Below the pieces are notes generated by a model, which saw only the letters and a program-made list of their open reading frames with translations, was not told the origin of the DNA and ran no database searches. A program made the translations under genes and the position numbers. Positions 31,403 through 39,600 of a DNA stretch of 64,000 bases are shown piece by piece. Source of the DNA: Rhodospirillales bacterium (GTDB lineage: Bacteria > Pseudomonadota > Alphaproteobacteria > Acetobacterales > Acetobacteraceae); NCBI GenBank assembly GCA_025352665.1, contig JANXSM010000143.1, forward strand, positions 1-64,000, read 5' to 3'. Each line of letters begins with the position of its first letter. The stretch's first letter is position 1.

Positions 31403-31910
31403 TGACGCTCCTTCCAACTCATTGTTGCGAAGTCGAACTCGCCACCATCTAGCCTGCCAAGGGCGACGACCCAGGCGAGGCGGTCTTCGGGGGCGAGCGA
31501 GAAAGCGACGTCGAACGGCACCCCGTTCCGGCACAGATAAAGACTGTCAACCAGATCGGGGTGCCGACTCAGTTTCCCGCGTGGTCTGCCATATCGATCG
31601 GGTCGGGCGGCACCAAGGCGCTGGCGATAGCGTTAATGCCAGCGTCACCCAGACGCGACACCAGCGCCTCGATCTGGGCTTCGTTGATCGGAGCTGGAAC
31701 CGGAACGTCATCTATTGCGGCAACGGAATACGCGAGTGTGGCCATACCCAACCACAAATGGTTCTGCGCCAGCGCGGGGCCGGCTGCCTTGAACAAACGA
31801 AGCTTGTCCAACGCGGTCAAGCGACGCAGAGCGAGAACACGACCATCCGAATCGATCGTCGTCGGGGCAGCCTGCGCCGCTGCGATTAGCCGGGCGGAGG
31901 GCGTGTCCAT
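31399..31910 (-). CDS. Tail assembly chaperone, -1 frameshift fusion form
   Basis: After slipping at GGGAAAC the ribosome would add 57 residues, beginning LSRHPDLVDSLYLCRNGVP and ending LGRLDGGEFDFATMSWKERQ, then TGA. The composition is normal for a phage protein, and the (F/W)D..TM.W ending recurs in such extensions. The fusion stops at a TGA overlapping the ATG of the next gene (ATGA), which leaves no unexplained gap in an otherwise tightly packed operon. In lambda, the G and GT forms act on the tape measure. The slip event itself is not observed here, only predicted. Confidence 0.72.
31569..31910 (-). CDS. Tail assembly chaperone, short form
   Basis: The zero-frame product has 113 residues and is helical (LRRLTALDKLRLFKAAGPALAQNHLWLGMATLAYSVAAIDD...INEAQIEALVSRLGDAGI). 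It lies between tail tube and tape-measure slot, the place of the gpG-type chaperone. The ATG at 31910 overlaps the tube stop by one base (TGATG). The stop codon directly follows a G GGA AAC heptamer, and the next 57 codons in the -1 frame are open and protein-like, so a longer frameshifted form is expected. Confidence 0.82.
   Translation of the reverse strand: MDTPSARLIAAAQAAPTTIDSDGRVLALRRLTALDKLRLFKAAGPALAQNHLWLGMATLAYSVAAIDDVPVPAPINEAQIEALVSRLGDAGINAIASALVPPDPIDMADHAGN
31572..31578 (-). promoter_or_regulatory. Slippery heptamer G GGA AAC for -1 frameshifting
   Basis: In the chaperone frame the mRNA reads GCG GGA AAC TGA. GGGAAAC fits the X XXY YYZ rule for tandem -1 slippage, and the zero-frame stop comes immediately after. 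The efficiency and any downstream stimulating structure cannot be judged from the sequence. Confidence 0.72.
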
Positions 31911-32338
31911 CAAACGCGAACGCGCGTGGCCGCGAAGAAGTCGAGCTTCTGCTTGACGCTTTGGTCACCGCGCCAGGTGCCGGCCTGGCTGAGCTTGAAA
32001 ACCACACTGCCGAATTGGTAGGTGCTGGTGCTGCCGTCGACCTCCTGGACGTATTGGTAGAGACTTCCCGACGGCACAGCGCCGTTACTGAGATAGGTGC
32101 TCTCGATCCGGGCGATGAAATCATCGACGGCGGAGCTGCCGCGTTCGATTTCAAAATAGCCCTCCCAGCCTTTCGGCAGCTCGGCTGCGAGCTGGGTTCC
32201 GTCGATCCGATCGATGCGGATCGGGGTCGTGAGCTGATGACTTTCGAAGCCTGTGACATGGCTGAGATCGACACGGCCGAATGGGCCCATGACGACAATC
32301 TGGCAGTCGCGGCCGAGCGAGAATGTGTTGCTGGGCAT
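31910..32338 (-). CDS. Tail tube protein
   Basis: The 142-residue protein directly follows the sheath gene, the standard place of the inner tube. It begins MPSNTFSLGRDCQIVVMGPFGRVDLSHVTGFESHQLTTPIRIDRIDGTQLAAELPKGWEGYFEIERG, which is typical of short-tube proteins of Mu- and P2-related phages. It ends FFAATRVRV. Spacing to the sheath stop is 12 bases and AGGAGAA lies ahead of the ATG. Confidence 0.82.
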   Translation of the reverse strand: MPSNTFSLGRDCQIVVMGPFGRVDLSHVTGFESHQLTTPIRIDRIDGTQLAAELPKGWEGYFEIERGSSAVDDFIARIESTYLSNGAVPSGSLYQYVQEVDGSTSTYQFGSVVFKLSQAGTWRGDQSVKQKLDFFAATRVRV

Positions 32339-32350
32339 TGAATTTTCTCC

Positions 32351-33922
32351 TTACGCGGACAACGAGCCGGGCGCACCCGGAAGCGTCTGGCGCTGCACCT
32401 GAACGGTCTGGCCGCCCTCCATGTTCACGATGAATTTCTCGTTGATGGCCTGGTACTGGATCTGTGCGTCTGACTGCACGTAGCCGAGACCGGTGCGGTT
32501 CGCAGGATTGTTTGTAAGATCGCAGATGACGCTGAAAGGAAGCTTCCCGTCAGTGCTGCCAAGCAGACCTTGGCCCAGCATCGCCTGGAGAAAACTCAGC
32601 TGGGTGGCGCGGATGCGACGGAAGAGAGACTGGTTGATAACCTGGCCAACATATTGGCCCATACCGGCCGAGAGCGTGGCGGCGATGTAGTTGGTCAAAC
32701 GGGTATAATTGTCACCGCTGGTGGCTGCGTTGGAGCTGCTGTTATGCCCCCCGCGAACACCCCAGAACGCACCGGCGGGCTGCGGGTTGGCGATGACATC
32801 GATACCTGCGCCGAGCAAGACCGCAAGTTCCGCGGCAGAATAGCTCGTGGTCTGGTTGGAGCCGGGCGTGCCCGACTTCTGGCTGCCGATCACGCCGAAC
32901 AACGGCTTGTTGAGGCTGGATTGTTCGGGCGACAGATTGGCCAGGCGGCCAGCGACGAAGCCTTGGGGGCTCACCAGGCGCATGCTGGCGTTGACCTGAT
33001 CATTCCACCAGATCCAGTCACCGAACATCAGCTTGGCAGCGTAGCTATCCAGACCTACCGCTTGCTTGGTGCCGACAACATTGGTGATGCTATCACCGGC
33101 GGGAGAGGTGAGGATCATGTAGACACCTTCAGCAAGCCCGAATGCTACCTGTGTGGTCCACTGCGTGGCGTCGTCACCATCGGCGAGCAGGGCGATGGAG
33201 CAGCCTTGCCCACGCAGCGCGTAGAGGCCTTTGCGAGGAATGGTGTCGACGCCGACGAGCGTGGCCGCGGTGGCGCCGCTCGCGCCATCGGTGCCGGGTG
33301 TGCCGGTGGAGAATGAGAGATTCATCGCCGAAGGCGTTAGCGACGTGCCACCGGAAGTGGTGACGACGATCTGGCTCGGTCCACGCTGGGGGCCGGTGCC
33401 GGCATTGATTGCGCTCGCAAGATTGATCCAGAACTGCGCACCGCCGCCGGCCACATTGTCGAACACCTCGGGCTGGAGGCCAGGCAGCACAACCGTTGCA
33501 CGCCAGGTCCCCCCGCGACTGCCGGCGGCGAGGGTAAAGCTGACCTGGTTGCCGAGGCTACCGGTATACAGAGCCGCCAGTTGGAATGCTGTGCCAGGCA
33601 CCGTGAGGCTTGCTGCCGTGTCGGTCCCGTCGGAGGCGCGGACGCAGCGGAAGTTGCTGGCGCCCTGCTGCACGGCGGTTGCGATCTGGGTGCCCATATC
33701 ATATTTGCGCGGCATCACCGGGCCGAACATCTTGGCGAAATCGGCCATTGAACTGGCGATAACCGGAAGGCCCACAGGACCCCAACTTGAAGTGCCTACA
33801 ACGCCGAGGACGTTGGTCGGTACGCCGTTGAGGACCAGATTCTGCGGAGAGACAATCTGGACATAGAGATCGGGCACCACGAGAGCGGTGGTGTTGATGT
33901 TGCCTTGCTGGACAATGGGCAT
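32351..33922 (-). CDS. Tail sheath protein
   Basis: This 523-residue protein forms the contractile sheath. Sheath-family parts include the start (PDLYVQIVSPQNLVLNGVPTNVLGVVGTSSWGPVGLPVIASSMADFAKMFG), a surface-exposed Gly/Ala/Thr-rich domain in the middle and the C-terminal core AAFWGVRGGHNSSS-like (AGAFWGVRGGHNSSSNA), then TRLTNYIAATLSAGMGQYVGQVINQSLFRRIRATQLSFLQAML. Its presence makes the particle contractile. It precedes the tube gene. Confidence 0.9.
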   Translation of the reverse strand: MPIVQQGNINTTALVVPDLYVQIVSPQNLVLNGVPTNVLGVVGTSSWGPVGLPVIASSMADFAKMFGPVMPRKYDMGTQIATAVQQGASNFRCVRASDGTDTAASLTVPGTAFQLAALYTGSLGNQVSFTLAAGSRGGTWRATVVLPGLQPEVFDNVAGGGAQFWINLASAINAGTGPQRGPSQIVVTTSGGTSLTPSAMNLSFSTGTPGTDGASGATAATLVGVDTIPRKGLYALRGQGCSIALLADGDDATQWTTQVAFGLAEGVYMILTSPAGDSITNVVGTKQAVGLDSYAAKLMFGDWIWWNDQVNASMRLVSPQGFVAGRLANLSPEQSSLNKPLFGVIGSQKSGTPGSNQTTSYSAAELAVLLGAGIDVIANPQPAGAFWGVRGGHNSSSNAATSGDNYTRLTNYIAATLSAGMGQYVGQVINQSLFRRIRATQLSFLQAMLGQGLLGSTDGKLPFSVICDLTNNPANRTGLGYVQSDAQIQYQAINEKFIVNMEGGQTVQVQRQTLPGAPGSLSA

Positions 33923-33925
33923 AGC

Positions 33926-34105
33926 TCAGGCCTCCGATGCTGTGGCGATGGTCCAGTTGGGAACGGCGACGTCCGGGGCGCTTAGCCGCACAACTTTGTC
34001 GGAGTTCTCTCCTGCAAGGATAACGGCAATGTCTGTGGCGTCGGTGATGCGGTCGCCTTTGGCGTGCGGGCCGAAGCTCCGCACGACGGCCAGGTGGATG
34101 TTCAT
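33926..34105 (-). CDS. Small phage protein before the sheath
   Basis: The 59-residue product (MNIHLAVVRSFGPHAKGDRITDATDIAVILAGENSDKVVRL...) starts at an ATG with AAGGATC ahead of it and ends three bases before the sheath ATG. It was isolated from a longer open frame with unrelated upstream sequence. A small protein at this position is common in Mu-like tails. Its function is not known. Confidence 0.6.
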   Translation of the reverse strand: MNIHLAVVRSFGPHAKGDRITDATDIAVILAGENSDKVVRLSAPDVAVPNWTIATASEA

Positions 34106-34116
34106 GGTGGGATCCT

Positions 34117-34947
34117 TCAACCGAGGAGAGACTGGGTGGCGGGACCGCCATTCGGCGCGATGCGGGCGTCGACGGCGATGAGGGACGGCAGGGTTTGGGT
34201 GACCGTGGTGGCGTATTCGACGGTGAACAGCAGATCGCGGCGGAACAGATTGGCGTTCTGGCTCTGGTCGAAGGTGATTGTGCCCGATAGGCGCAAGCGG
34301 CCCTGGGCGGTGTCGGGCAAGGCGATGAAGGCTTGTTGGCTGAGAGCGGCGTCGAGCAGCGAGACGATGCTGTCGCGACTGGCGGGCGTGGGGCACCAAC
34401 ACGCGACGCGAAAGCCTTGCGCCTGCCTACGGGTCTCGGTGAGCACGTTCTGGTCGGCCGTAATCCGCCCGATGATGCTGCCGGCACCGGGGATGGTGAT
34501 CGTGGCACCGCTGACCAGAACGACACGACGGGTGCGGATGTAGTTCGCGAGGATGGCTGCCACCAGGACGGGCGTGTCTGCCGCCACAGTGCGATGGACA
34601 TAGGCCGCGTTATCGACAAGCAGGCCGGCAAGCTGCCCTGGCGCCGCCGTTCCGGAAATCGTCGCCGTCTGCCCGGCGGCGGTGATGATGAGGGTCGGTT
34701 GAACAAAGGCCCGGGGCGACGGCGGATCGATATAGCGAGTGGTATTCCGAAACTTAGCGGCGTCAGAGGTGATCGAGATGTTTATGACGGAAGCAGCAAG
34801 ATCCGCATCGAGAGCGGCGCTGTTGGGCCAGCCGCGAAAGATGCGGCAGACGCTGCCGATGACGGAGGACGCCTGCGAACCCTGTGGATAGAGAATGGCG
34901 GTTACAAGGCCTGCAAGGGTCGCCTCGACATCGGATTGATCTGCCAT
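34117..34947 (-). CDS. Phage tail protein of unknown function before the sheath
   Basis: The 276-residue protein begins MADQSDVEATLAGLVTAILYPQGSQASSVIGSVCRIFRGWPN and has many beta-strand-like stretches (PTLIITAAGQTATISGTAAPGQLAGLLVDNAAYVHRTVAADTPVLVAAIL). It resembles structural proteins placed between neck connectors and sheath, where tail terminator or collar proteins occur. No firm family is recognised. The ATG at 34947 is taken because sequence upstream in the same frame belongs to the overlapping gene region. Confidence 0.6.
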   Translation of the reverse strand: MADQSDVEATLAGLVTAILYPQGSQASSVIGSVCRIFRGWPNSAALDADLAASVINISITSDAAKFRNTTRYIDPPSPRAFVQPTLIITAAGQTATISGTAAPGQLAGLLVDNAAYVHRTVAADTPVLVAAILANYIRTRRVVLVSGATITIPGAGSIIGRITADQNVLTETRRQAQGFRVACWCPTPASRDSIVSLLDAALSQQAFIALPDTAQGRLRLSGTITFDQSQNANLFRRDLLFTVEYATTVTQTLPSLIAVDARIAPNGGPATQSLLG

Positions 34948-34988
34948 TTTGATTTCCAACGATGCGAGTTCAGTAAACGGCGCGTCGC

Positions 34989-35639
34989 TCAGGTGCTCGC
35001 CTGCCGCGCCTGGATTCTCCAACCGAGCTCCGTGAGTTCGGTCGAAGCGATCACGCCGATGCGGCCCAGGTCGTCGGTCAGGCGGTCGCCACCACGCAAA
35101 TTGATGTTGAGGCTGACGGGCAGGAGCACCTGCCAAGCGCCAAGCGACAGGTCAGCCGCGATCCCTGATAGACCCGTCCCCTGCCCTCCTTGTGTCAGGA
35201 TCGAGGCCGGCCAGCCGGTTGCCAGGGTAGTATCGGTTGCAGTAACGGTGCCGCCATAAACGTTCAGGCCCGCAGCGGTCGCAGCGGCCGGCCGGGTTAT
35301 GCCAACCAAGCGGGGCGCGCGAACGCATAGGACCGGCAGCAGCTTTTGCTGGGCCGCGACGAAGTATATGGTTTGGGTATCACGGTCCCTAAGTAGATCT
35401 CCGGGCTTTGTGTAGGCTGCATCAAAGACGCCTTGCCAGAGTGCTTCGCCAAAGCCGACGGCTCGAGTAATTCTGCCGCCCATTGGCAGAAAAGCTGCGT
35501 TTAAGCGTAGGATCCGGCCGGAGGGTTCCAGTGGATTAAGCAGGGCTGCGGGTCGGAACAGGTCATGGGGAGCGCCGATCACCGCGGCGGATCGGCCACC
35601 TGCGCGGTTCAGTCGGTCCTGAAGGATTGCCGCGTCCAT
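34989..35639 (-). CDS. Phage structural protein, neck region
   Basis: The 216-residue protein begins MDAAILQDRLNRAGGRSAAVIGAPHDLFRPA, with repeated R/D/L-rich strands (LLPVLCVRAPRLVGITRPA). It starts at an ATG that overlaps the preceding stop by one base (TGATG). Position between capsid-proximal connector genes and tail genes suggests a head-tail joining role. I do not recognise a named family. Confidence 0.6.
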   Translation of the reverse strand: MDAAILQDRLNRAGGRSAAVIGAPHDLFRPAALLNPLEPSGRILRLNAAFLPMGGRITRAVGFGEALWQGVFDAAYTKPGDLLRDRDTQTIYFVAAQQKLLPVLCVRAPRLVGITRPAAATAAGLNVYGGTVTATDTTLATGWPASILTQGGQGTGLSGIAADLSLGAWQVLLPVSLNINLRGGDRLTDDLGRIGVIASTELTELGWRIQARQAST

Positions 35640-36016
35640 CACACAACAATCCTGGTGCCGCCATCGCCCAACACGGGGCCAGCGGGAATGCCCAGGAAGC
35701 CGCAGAGGCGCCGTCGCCAGTCGTCGAAGAGACGCGTACGCTCGGTGACTTCGCGCGTGTTGCGTGTCCATGCCGCGGCCGTGTCAGTGTCGAGCATGGC
35801 GCCGGCGTCAGTGACAGCGCGTTCGAGTGTGGCAAGCGTCGACAGGTAAGTGCGCGCAACCGTCTCCTCGGCGCCGGATAGGCGCTGCAGGCGATACTCG
35901 AGTTGACCGTAGGCCTGATAGAAACGCCAGTTGCTGAAGCCACCATTGCCCAAGCCATAGGCGGGATAGCCGCAATGACGTCTGAGATCCGTACGCTCGG
36001 TGTCGGTAAACGGCAT
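35639..36016 (-). CDS. Putative head-tail connector protein
   Basis: At 125 residues this small helical protein (MPFTDTERTDLRRHCGYPAYGLGNGGFSNWRFYQAYGQLEYRLQRLSGAEETVARTYLSTLATLERAVTD) has the size and place of gp15/gp6-like neck adaptors. The stop overlaps the next ATG. The short YGQLEYRLQRLS helix and the long paired helices fit a ring-forming adaptor. The assignment rests mainly on synteny. Confidence 0.6.
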   Translation of the reverse strand: MPFTDTERTDLRRHCGYPAYGLGNGGFSNWRFYQAYGQLEYRLQRLSGAEETVARTYLSTLATLERAVTDAGAMLDTDTAAAWTRNTREVTERTRLFDDWRRRLCGFLGIPAGPVLGDGGTRIVV

Positions 36017-36038
36017 TGGCTGCTCCCTTGGCTCATGT

Positions 36039-36290
36039 TCAGGCCGCGGTCATCGGGGCGCCGGCTGCGAGCAGGGCCGCCTTGAGCGCGGGATCGAGGT
36101 GGTAGGACTGGCCGCGGTGGAACTGCAGGAGACTGCGCCCTGAATGCCAAGTGAAGGTTTTCGCGAACGAGTAGACGCTGCCCATGGGGTGGGTCGCCTT
36201 CATTGTCGCTGCTGTCATCTGCGTCATTTTACCGTTGGCCATACCGTAGGTGGTGGTTCGCATCTGGTCGTCGGGCTCGTCCGTGGGCAT
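36039..36290 (-). CDS. Small phage head-region protein
   Basis: The 83-residue product (MPTDEPDDQMRTTTYGMANGKMTQMTAATMKATHPMGSVYSFAKTFTWHSGRSLLQFHRGQSYHLDPALKAALLAAGAPMTAA) is Met/Thr-rich in the first half and has no recognised domain. It lies 58 bases after the capsid gene and 22 before the connector gene. A decoration or completion role is possible, but nothing in the sequence proves it. Confidence 0.55.
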   Translation of the reverse strand: MPTDEPDDQMRTTTYGMANGKMTQMTAATMKATHPMGSVYSFAKTFTWHSGRSLLQFHRGQSYHLDPALKAALLAAGAPMTAA

Positions 36291-36348
36291 GGCGTCCTCG
36301 TTGTTGGCGGGTCTGGCGGAAGCCTGGGCTGCCGCCAGACCAACTGGA

Positions 36349-37671
36349 TCAGCCGACGTGTTCGACCATCACGGCGCGCTTGAAGGCGGCGCTGGTGGCC
36401 GTCGGTACCGTGGTGGGGTTGGTGGTCGTATCGGACGGAGCACAGAAGCCGCCGATCCAGTACCAGCTTTGTGCAATGATCTGCTGCAAGCGGTCGATCG
36501 GCTCGCGCGTGACCATGGCGACGCCGTCAACCACCGAGATCAGGCTGTCGTCCGGCGCCACATCGGCCTCGGCCATACCGGCAAAGTCACCTTCGATGAG
36601 CGCGCCCTTGCCCACGATGATCGGACGCCGGATGACCGCGCCGCCAATGGTCGGATGCGCCTGCACATAGGCTTCGGTGGTGGGGATGAACCGCAGCCCA
36701 AGGAAGTCGTTGATCATGCCACTTTTGAACACCTGGTTCGCCGAAGTGGCCCCTTGGAACAGCTGGCGAAAATCGTTATCGGCGAAAAGCTGACGCGCGC
36801 TCACCGGGTCAAGATAGCAATTGTAAACCCCGTCAATTTCCGGCACCGCGTTGAGGCGCAGCTGGGCGACGGCATTGAGGAGCGAGGCCATGGTGAGCAC
36901 GTCCGTGGCCTGGAGCAGCGAGGTATTGCTGCGGCCATTGGGGCGCATGATCGTGCTGGCGGTGCCAGCAGTGACTGTGTTGCCAGCCGTGGCGTCTGCG
37001 ATCTGAACCGAGGTGTTGAATGCGAGCACGCCCGAAATTCCGTTTGGGGCAGACGACGTGTTGACCGTATCCGGCGAAGCACCCACCAGCGTGTAACTGG
37101 TGGAACCGATGACGACAGGCAGCGATGCGCTGCCGCCGACGGGCGTCTGCACGCCATTGACGAAGACGGTCTGGAAACCGCGCACATCGTCCACGCTTAC
37201 ATTCGGTCCAACCGCGGCGAGCGTTGTACGCACGCGGGTGTTGCCGCCGAAATACGGTGCGAACAGCGCATTGCGGGCGAGTTCGTCAAGACTGCGGGCC
37301 GCCTGTTCACCGTTGATGGCTGCGTTCAGCAGAAACTGCGACGCGATACCGACGCGCGAGGTGACCATGTTGAGGTCGGTGGTTGCAGCGTAATGGTTCA
37401 GCGTGATGGTGAACTGCTCGACGCCGAAGGTGGCCGCCGTCAGGCCGTTGTCGAGATTGGTATTGGTGGCCGGCGCAGTTGGCGTGGTGACGGACGGCTT
37501 CAGACCGGCACGGGTTTTGGTGAGGGTTTCACCGATGCCGACCGCGAAGTCCTGTCGGTCCGCACACATGCGGTAGCCGAGACGCGAGGTCAGCGCCGCT
37601 TCGAATTCGCGTTCCAGAAAGCCGTTCTGAATGATCGGCTGGAGCGCTGCGGGGAAGTTCTGGATGCCCAT
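36349..37671 (-). CDS. Major capsid protein
   Basis: The 440-residue protein is the best capsid candidate by size and place, after portal and scaffold. It starts MGIQNFPAALQPIIQNGFLEREFEAALTSRLGYRMCADRQDFAVGIGETLTKTRAGLKP and carries FTITLNHYAATTDLNMVTSRVGIASQFLLNAAINGEQAARSLDELARNALF. A beta-rich insertion lies at about 150-250. The end reads MVTREPIDRLQQIIAQSWYWIGGFCAPSD. The fold is probably HK97-like, with a P22 coat or N4-gp56 type flavour; I cannot decide between these. AAGGA precedes the ATG. No head protease gene is near, which fits a capsid without a cleaved delta domain. Confidence 0.8.
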   Translation of the reverse strand: MGIQNFPAALQPIIQNGFLEREFEAALTSRLGYRMCADRQDFAVGIGETLTKTRAGLKPSVTTPTAPATNTNLDNGLTAATFGVEQFTITLNHYAATTDLNMVTSRVGIASQFLLNAAINGEQAARSLDELARNALFAPYFGGNTRVRTTLAAVGPNVSVDDVRGFQTVFVNGVQTPVGGSASLPVVIGSTSYTLVGASPDTVNTSSAPNGISGVLAFNTSVQIADATAGNTVTAGTASTIMRPNGRSNTSLLQATDVLTMASLLNAVAQLRLNAVPEIDGVYNCYLDPVSARQLFADNDFRQLFQGATSANQVFKSGMINDFLGLRFIPTTEAYVQAHPTIGGAVIRRPIIVGKGALIEGDFAGMAEADVAPDDSLISVVDGVAMVTREPIDRLQQIIAQSWYWIGGFCAPSDTTTNPTTVPTATSAAFKRAVMVEHVG

Positions 37672-37799
37672 GATAATGGTCCTTGAAGCACGGCGCGCGC
37701 TGCCCGCGGTTGCGGGAGGCTGGCCAGATGGATGAGGAGAAAACTTGGGTTAGGCCGCTACAGCCGGACCTCACCGGTTGGGAAACATCGGCGTCTGGA

Positions 37800-38183
37800 T
37801 CAGCGTCGTTTCAGCAATTCGTTGCGTGCAGCCTGCCACTCGGCGTGGCTCATTTCGGTCGCGCGTTTTGCGCTCGGCTGACTCGCGGGCGGAACCACAG
37901 CGGCGCTTGAGGAACTGGCACCCTGGAACAGCCATGGTTTGGCACGCCTGAGGTCCGCCATCAGCCTTGTGGCGCCGTCGACCTCACCTTTTTCATTGAG
38001 TTTGAGGCCGCTGGTTTCGACCAGCTTCAAGCCATCGAGGTCGATCATTCCGGCCTTGGTGGCATGAGCCTTCAGTTCCGACTGCAGCAATCGCGCCGCT
38101 GTGGTGGCTTCGAGATCCGCGAGGCGGCGCTCCAATTCAAGGACGCGCGGGTCTTCGTTCGGAGGAGAGGCTTCGTCCGTCAT
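37800..38183 (-). CDS. Putative scaffold protein
   Basis: The 127-residue product has an N-terminal coiled-coil stretch (RVLELERRLADLEATTAARLLQSELKAHATKAG), a central TDGTMIDLDGLKL-like part (MIDLDGLKLVETSGLKLNEKGEVDGATRLMADLRRAKPWLFQ) and a disordered Ser/Pro/Ala segment before MSHAEWQAARNELLKRR. Charged, coiled-coil-rich proteins between portal and capsid are usually internal scaffolds. It overlaps the portal stop by four bases (ATGA). Confidence 0.7.
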   Translation of the reverse strand: MTDEASPPNEDPRVLELERRLADLEATTAARLLQSELKAHATKAGMIDLDGLKLVETSGLKLNEKGEVDGATRLMADLRRAKPWLFQGASSSSAAVVPPASQPSAKRATEMSHAEWQAARNELLKRR

Positions 38184-39580
38184 GTTGACTCCGTTTTGAT
38201 ACGTTCCCGCTCCTGCGCGATGTCGGAGACGCCGTAGATGTCCGCGACACTGCGAAGGGCAGATTCAGGGGAGAGGAGCTTGCTGCTGGTGAGGGTTGCC
38301 AGGGTCTGTGCATCCGCCGAGCGGTCTTCGGCGGTGGGTGCGAACCAGCGTGGCCACACAAGACGCAAGCGGGTGGTGGGGTCGATCGGTTCGATCGGAG
38401 CACCCTGCACGATGAGACGGTAGCGATTGCTCGCCTGCAGGATCATCCGGGCGAGATCGAGGACGGCGGCGCCGTAGCTGATGCGCAGGTTGTCTGCCAA
38501 AAGGACGAGACCCTGGTTCATCATTTCGAGAGCGCGGCCGGATTGTGCGGCGGCCAGGCGATCGGCGCTGGCGCGGTTGCCATGCACACCTTCGAGGGCC
38601 ATTTCGCGAAGCGTCCTGACATACTCGATGACAGCGGCGGATGCGGTGCCGTTGATTTCGAGCAGCCTGGCGTCACCGTGCTCACTGACGACGAGGGCGT
38701 TGCCGCCGCCACGAACGAGGTCGCGGCCGTCGGCTGCGGGCTCACGGATCAGAAGAGTGGGGTCCGAACTGTATTTCAGGCCTCGGCCAGCCTGGCTGAG
38801 CTGGTAGTCGATCTCGATGGAGGTTTCGATGGCCGGGCGGAAGGTGCAGGCCCCGTCGATACCTTCTGCACCATCTGGGCCGCCTGGCAGATTGCGGATC
38901 CAAACAATTGGAACAAAGCCCAGACCGTGGGTGATTGTGCGGGCCGGATCGATCTGCGGCACGTGTGCGCCGGTGACGGGCCACGGTTGGAACCAGGTTT
39001 CCTGCTGGGTGTCCCAGCTGCGCATGAACCAATACTGGCTGGCGGGATCGGCGATATCGTAGCCCATGGCAGCGAGCGTGGCGCCAAAGACCTTGTAGCG
39101 TTCCGACACGAAGGCCAGACGATCTGGTTGCTCGGGGTCCCAGCTAGGTGTCAACGTGAGGGTCTCGAGAACCCGGAGGAAGACACGGCCCTTCAGGACG
39201 CGTAGCAGAATGGCGACCGAGCCGATCGAACCGCGCAGGGCGGCTTCCTGCATGACGCCGTTAAGGTTCGCTTCGGCTGCAACATCAGCCAAGGTGGCGC
39301 GGACGGCCACATCGGAAGTGTCGATGGTTGGAAAATGCCCCTCGCCGAACAGCATTGAAATGCTGTCGTCAACAACGATGCGTGCCAGTGGATAGCGGAC
39401 GGAAGGACGCCGTTGGCGAAGCGGAATGTACTCGCCTGATGCGGTGCGCTCATCCTGAAAGGCGTAAGGCAGCACGTCGTAAAAGCTTCCTTCGAGGACG
39501 CGCTTGAAAATCGAGAGGCGCGCCGTTCTGGCGGGATAGTCGGGATCGGGGGGGACGAGGGAGGCAATGGTGTCGAACAT
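38180..39580 (-). CDS. Portal protein
   Basis: The 466-residue protein would form the dodecameric DNA entry ring at one capsid vertex. Supporting sequence includes LSIFKRVLEGSFYDVLPYAFQDERTASGEYIPLRQRRPSVRYPLARIVVDDSISMLFGEGHFP, and in the second half the clip/stem-like IEIDYQLSQAGRGLKYSSDPTLLIREPAADGRDLVRGGGNALVVSEHGDARLLEINGTASAAVIEYVRTLREMALEGVHGNRASADRLAAAQSGRALEMMNQGLVLLAD. The GRALEMMNQ region is typical of portal C-terminal helices. It follows terminase by 20 bases. Confidence 0.85.
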   Translation of the reverse strand: MFDTIASLVPPDPDYPARTARLSIFKRVLEGSFYDVLPYAFQDERTASGEYIPLRQRRPSVRYPLARIVVDDSISMLFGEGHFPTIDTSDVAVRATLADVAAEANLNGVMQEAALRGSIGSVAILLRVLKGRVFLRVLETLTLTPSWDPEQPDRLAFVSERYKVFGATLAAMGYDIADPASQYWFMRSWDTQQETWFQPWPVTGAHVPQIDPARTITHGLGFVPIVWIRNLPGGPDGAEGIDGACTFRPAIETSIEIDYQLSQAGRGLKYSSDPTLLIREPAADGRDLVRGGGNALVVSEHGDARLLEINGTASAAVIEYVRTLREMALEGVHGNRASADRLAAAQSGRALEMMNQGLVLLADNLRISYGAAVLDLARMILQASNRYRLIVQGAPIEPIDPTTRLRLVWPRWFAPTAEDRSADAQTLATLTSSKLLSPESALRSVADIYGVSDIAQERERIKTEST

Positions 39581-39600
39581 GCGGTCTCACCTCTGGTCGG

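Noticed and set aside
36250-37686. A 478-codon plus-strand frame opposite the major capsid gene
   Set aside because: It is a shadow of the capsid codons; no ribosome-binding site and no recognisable protein features.
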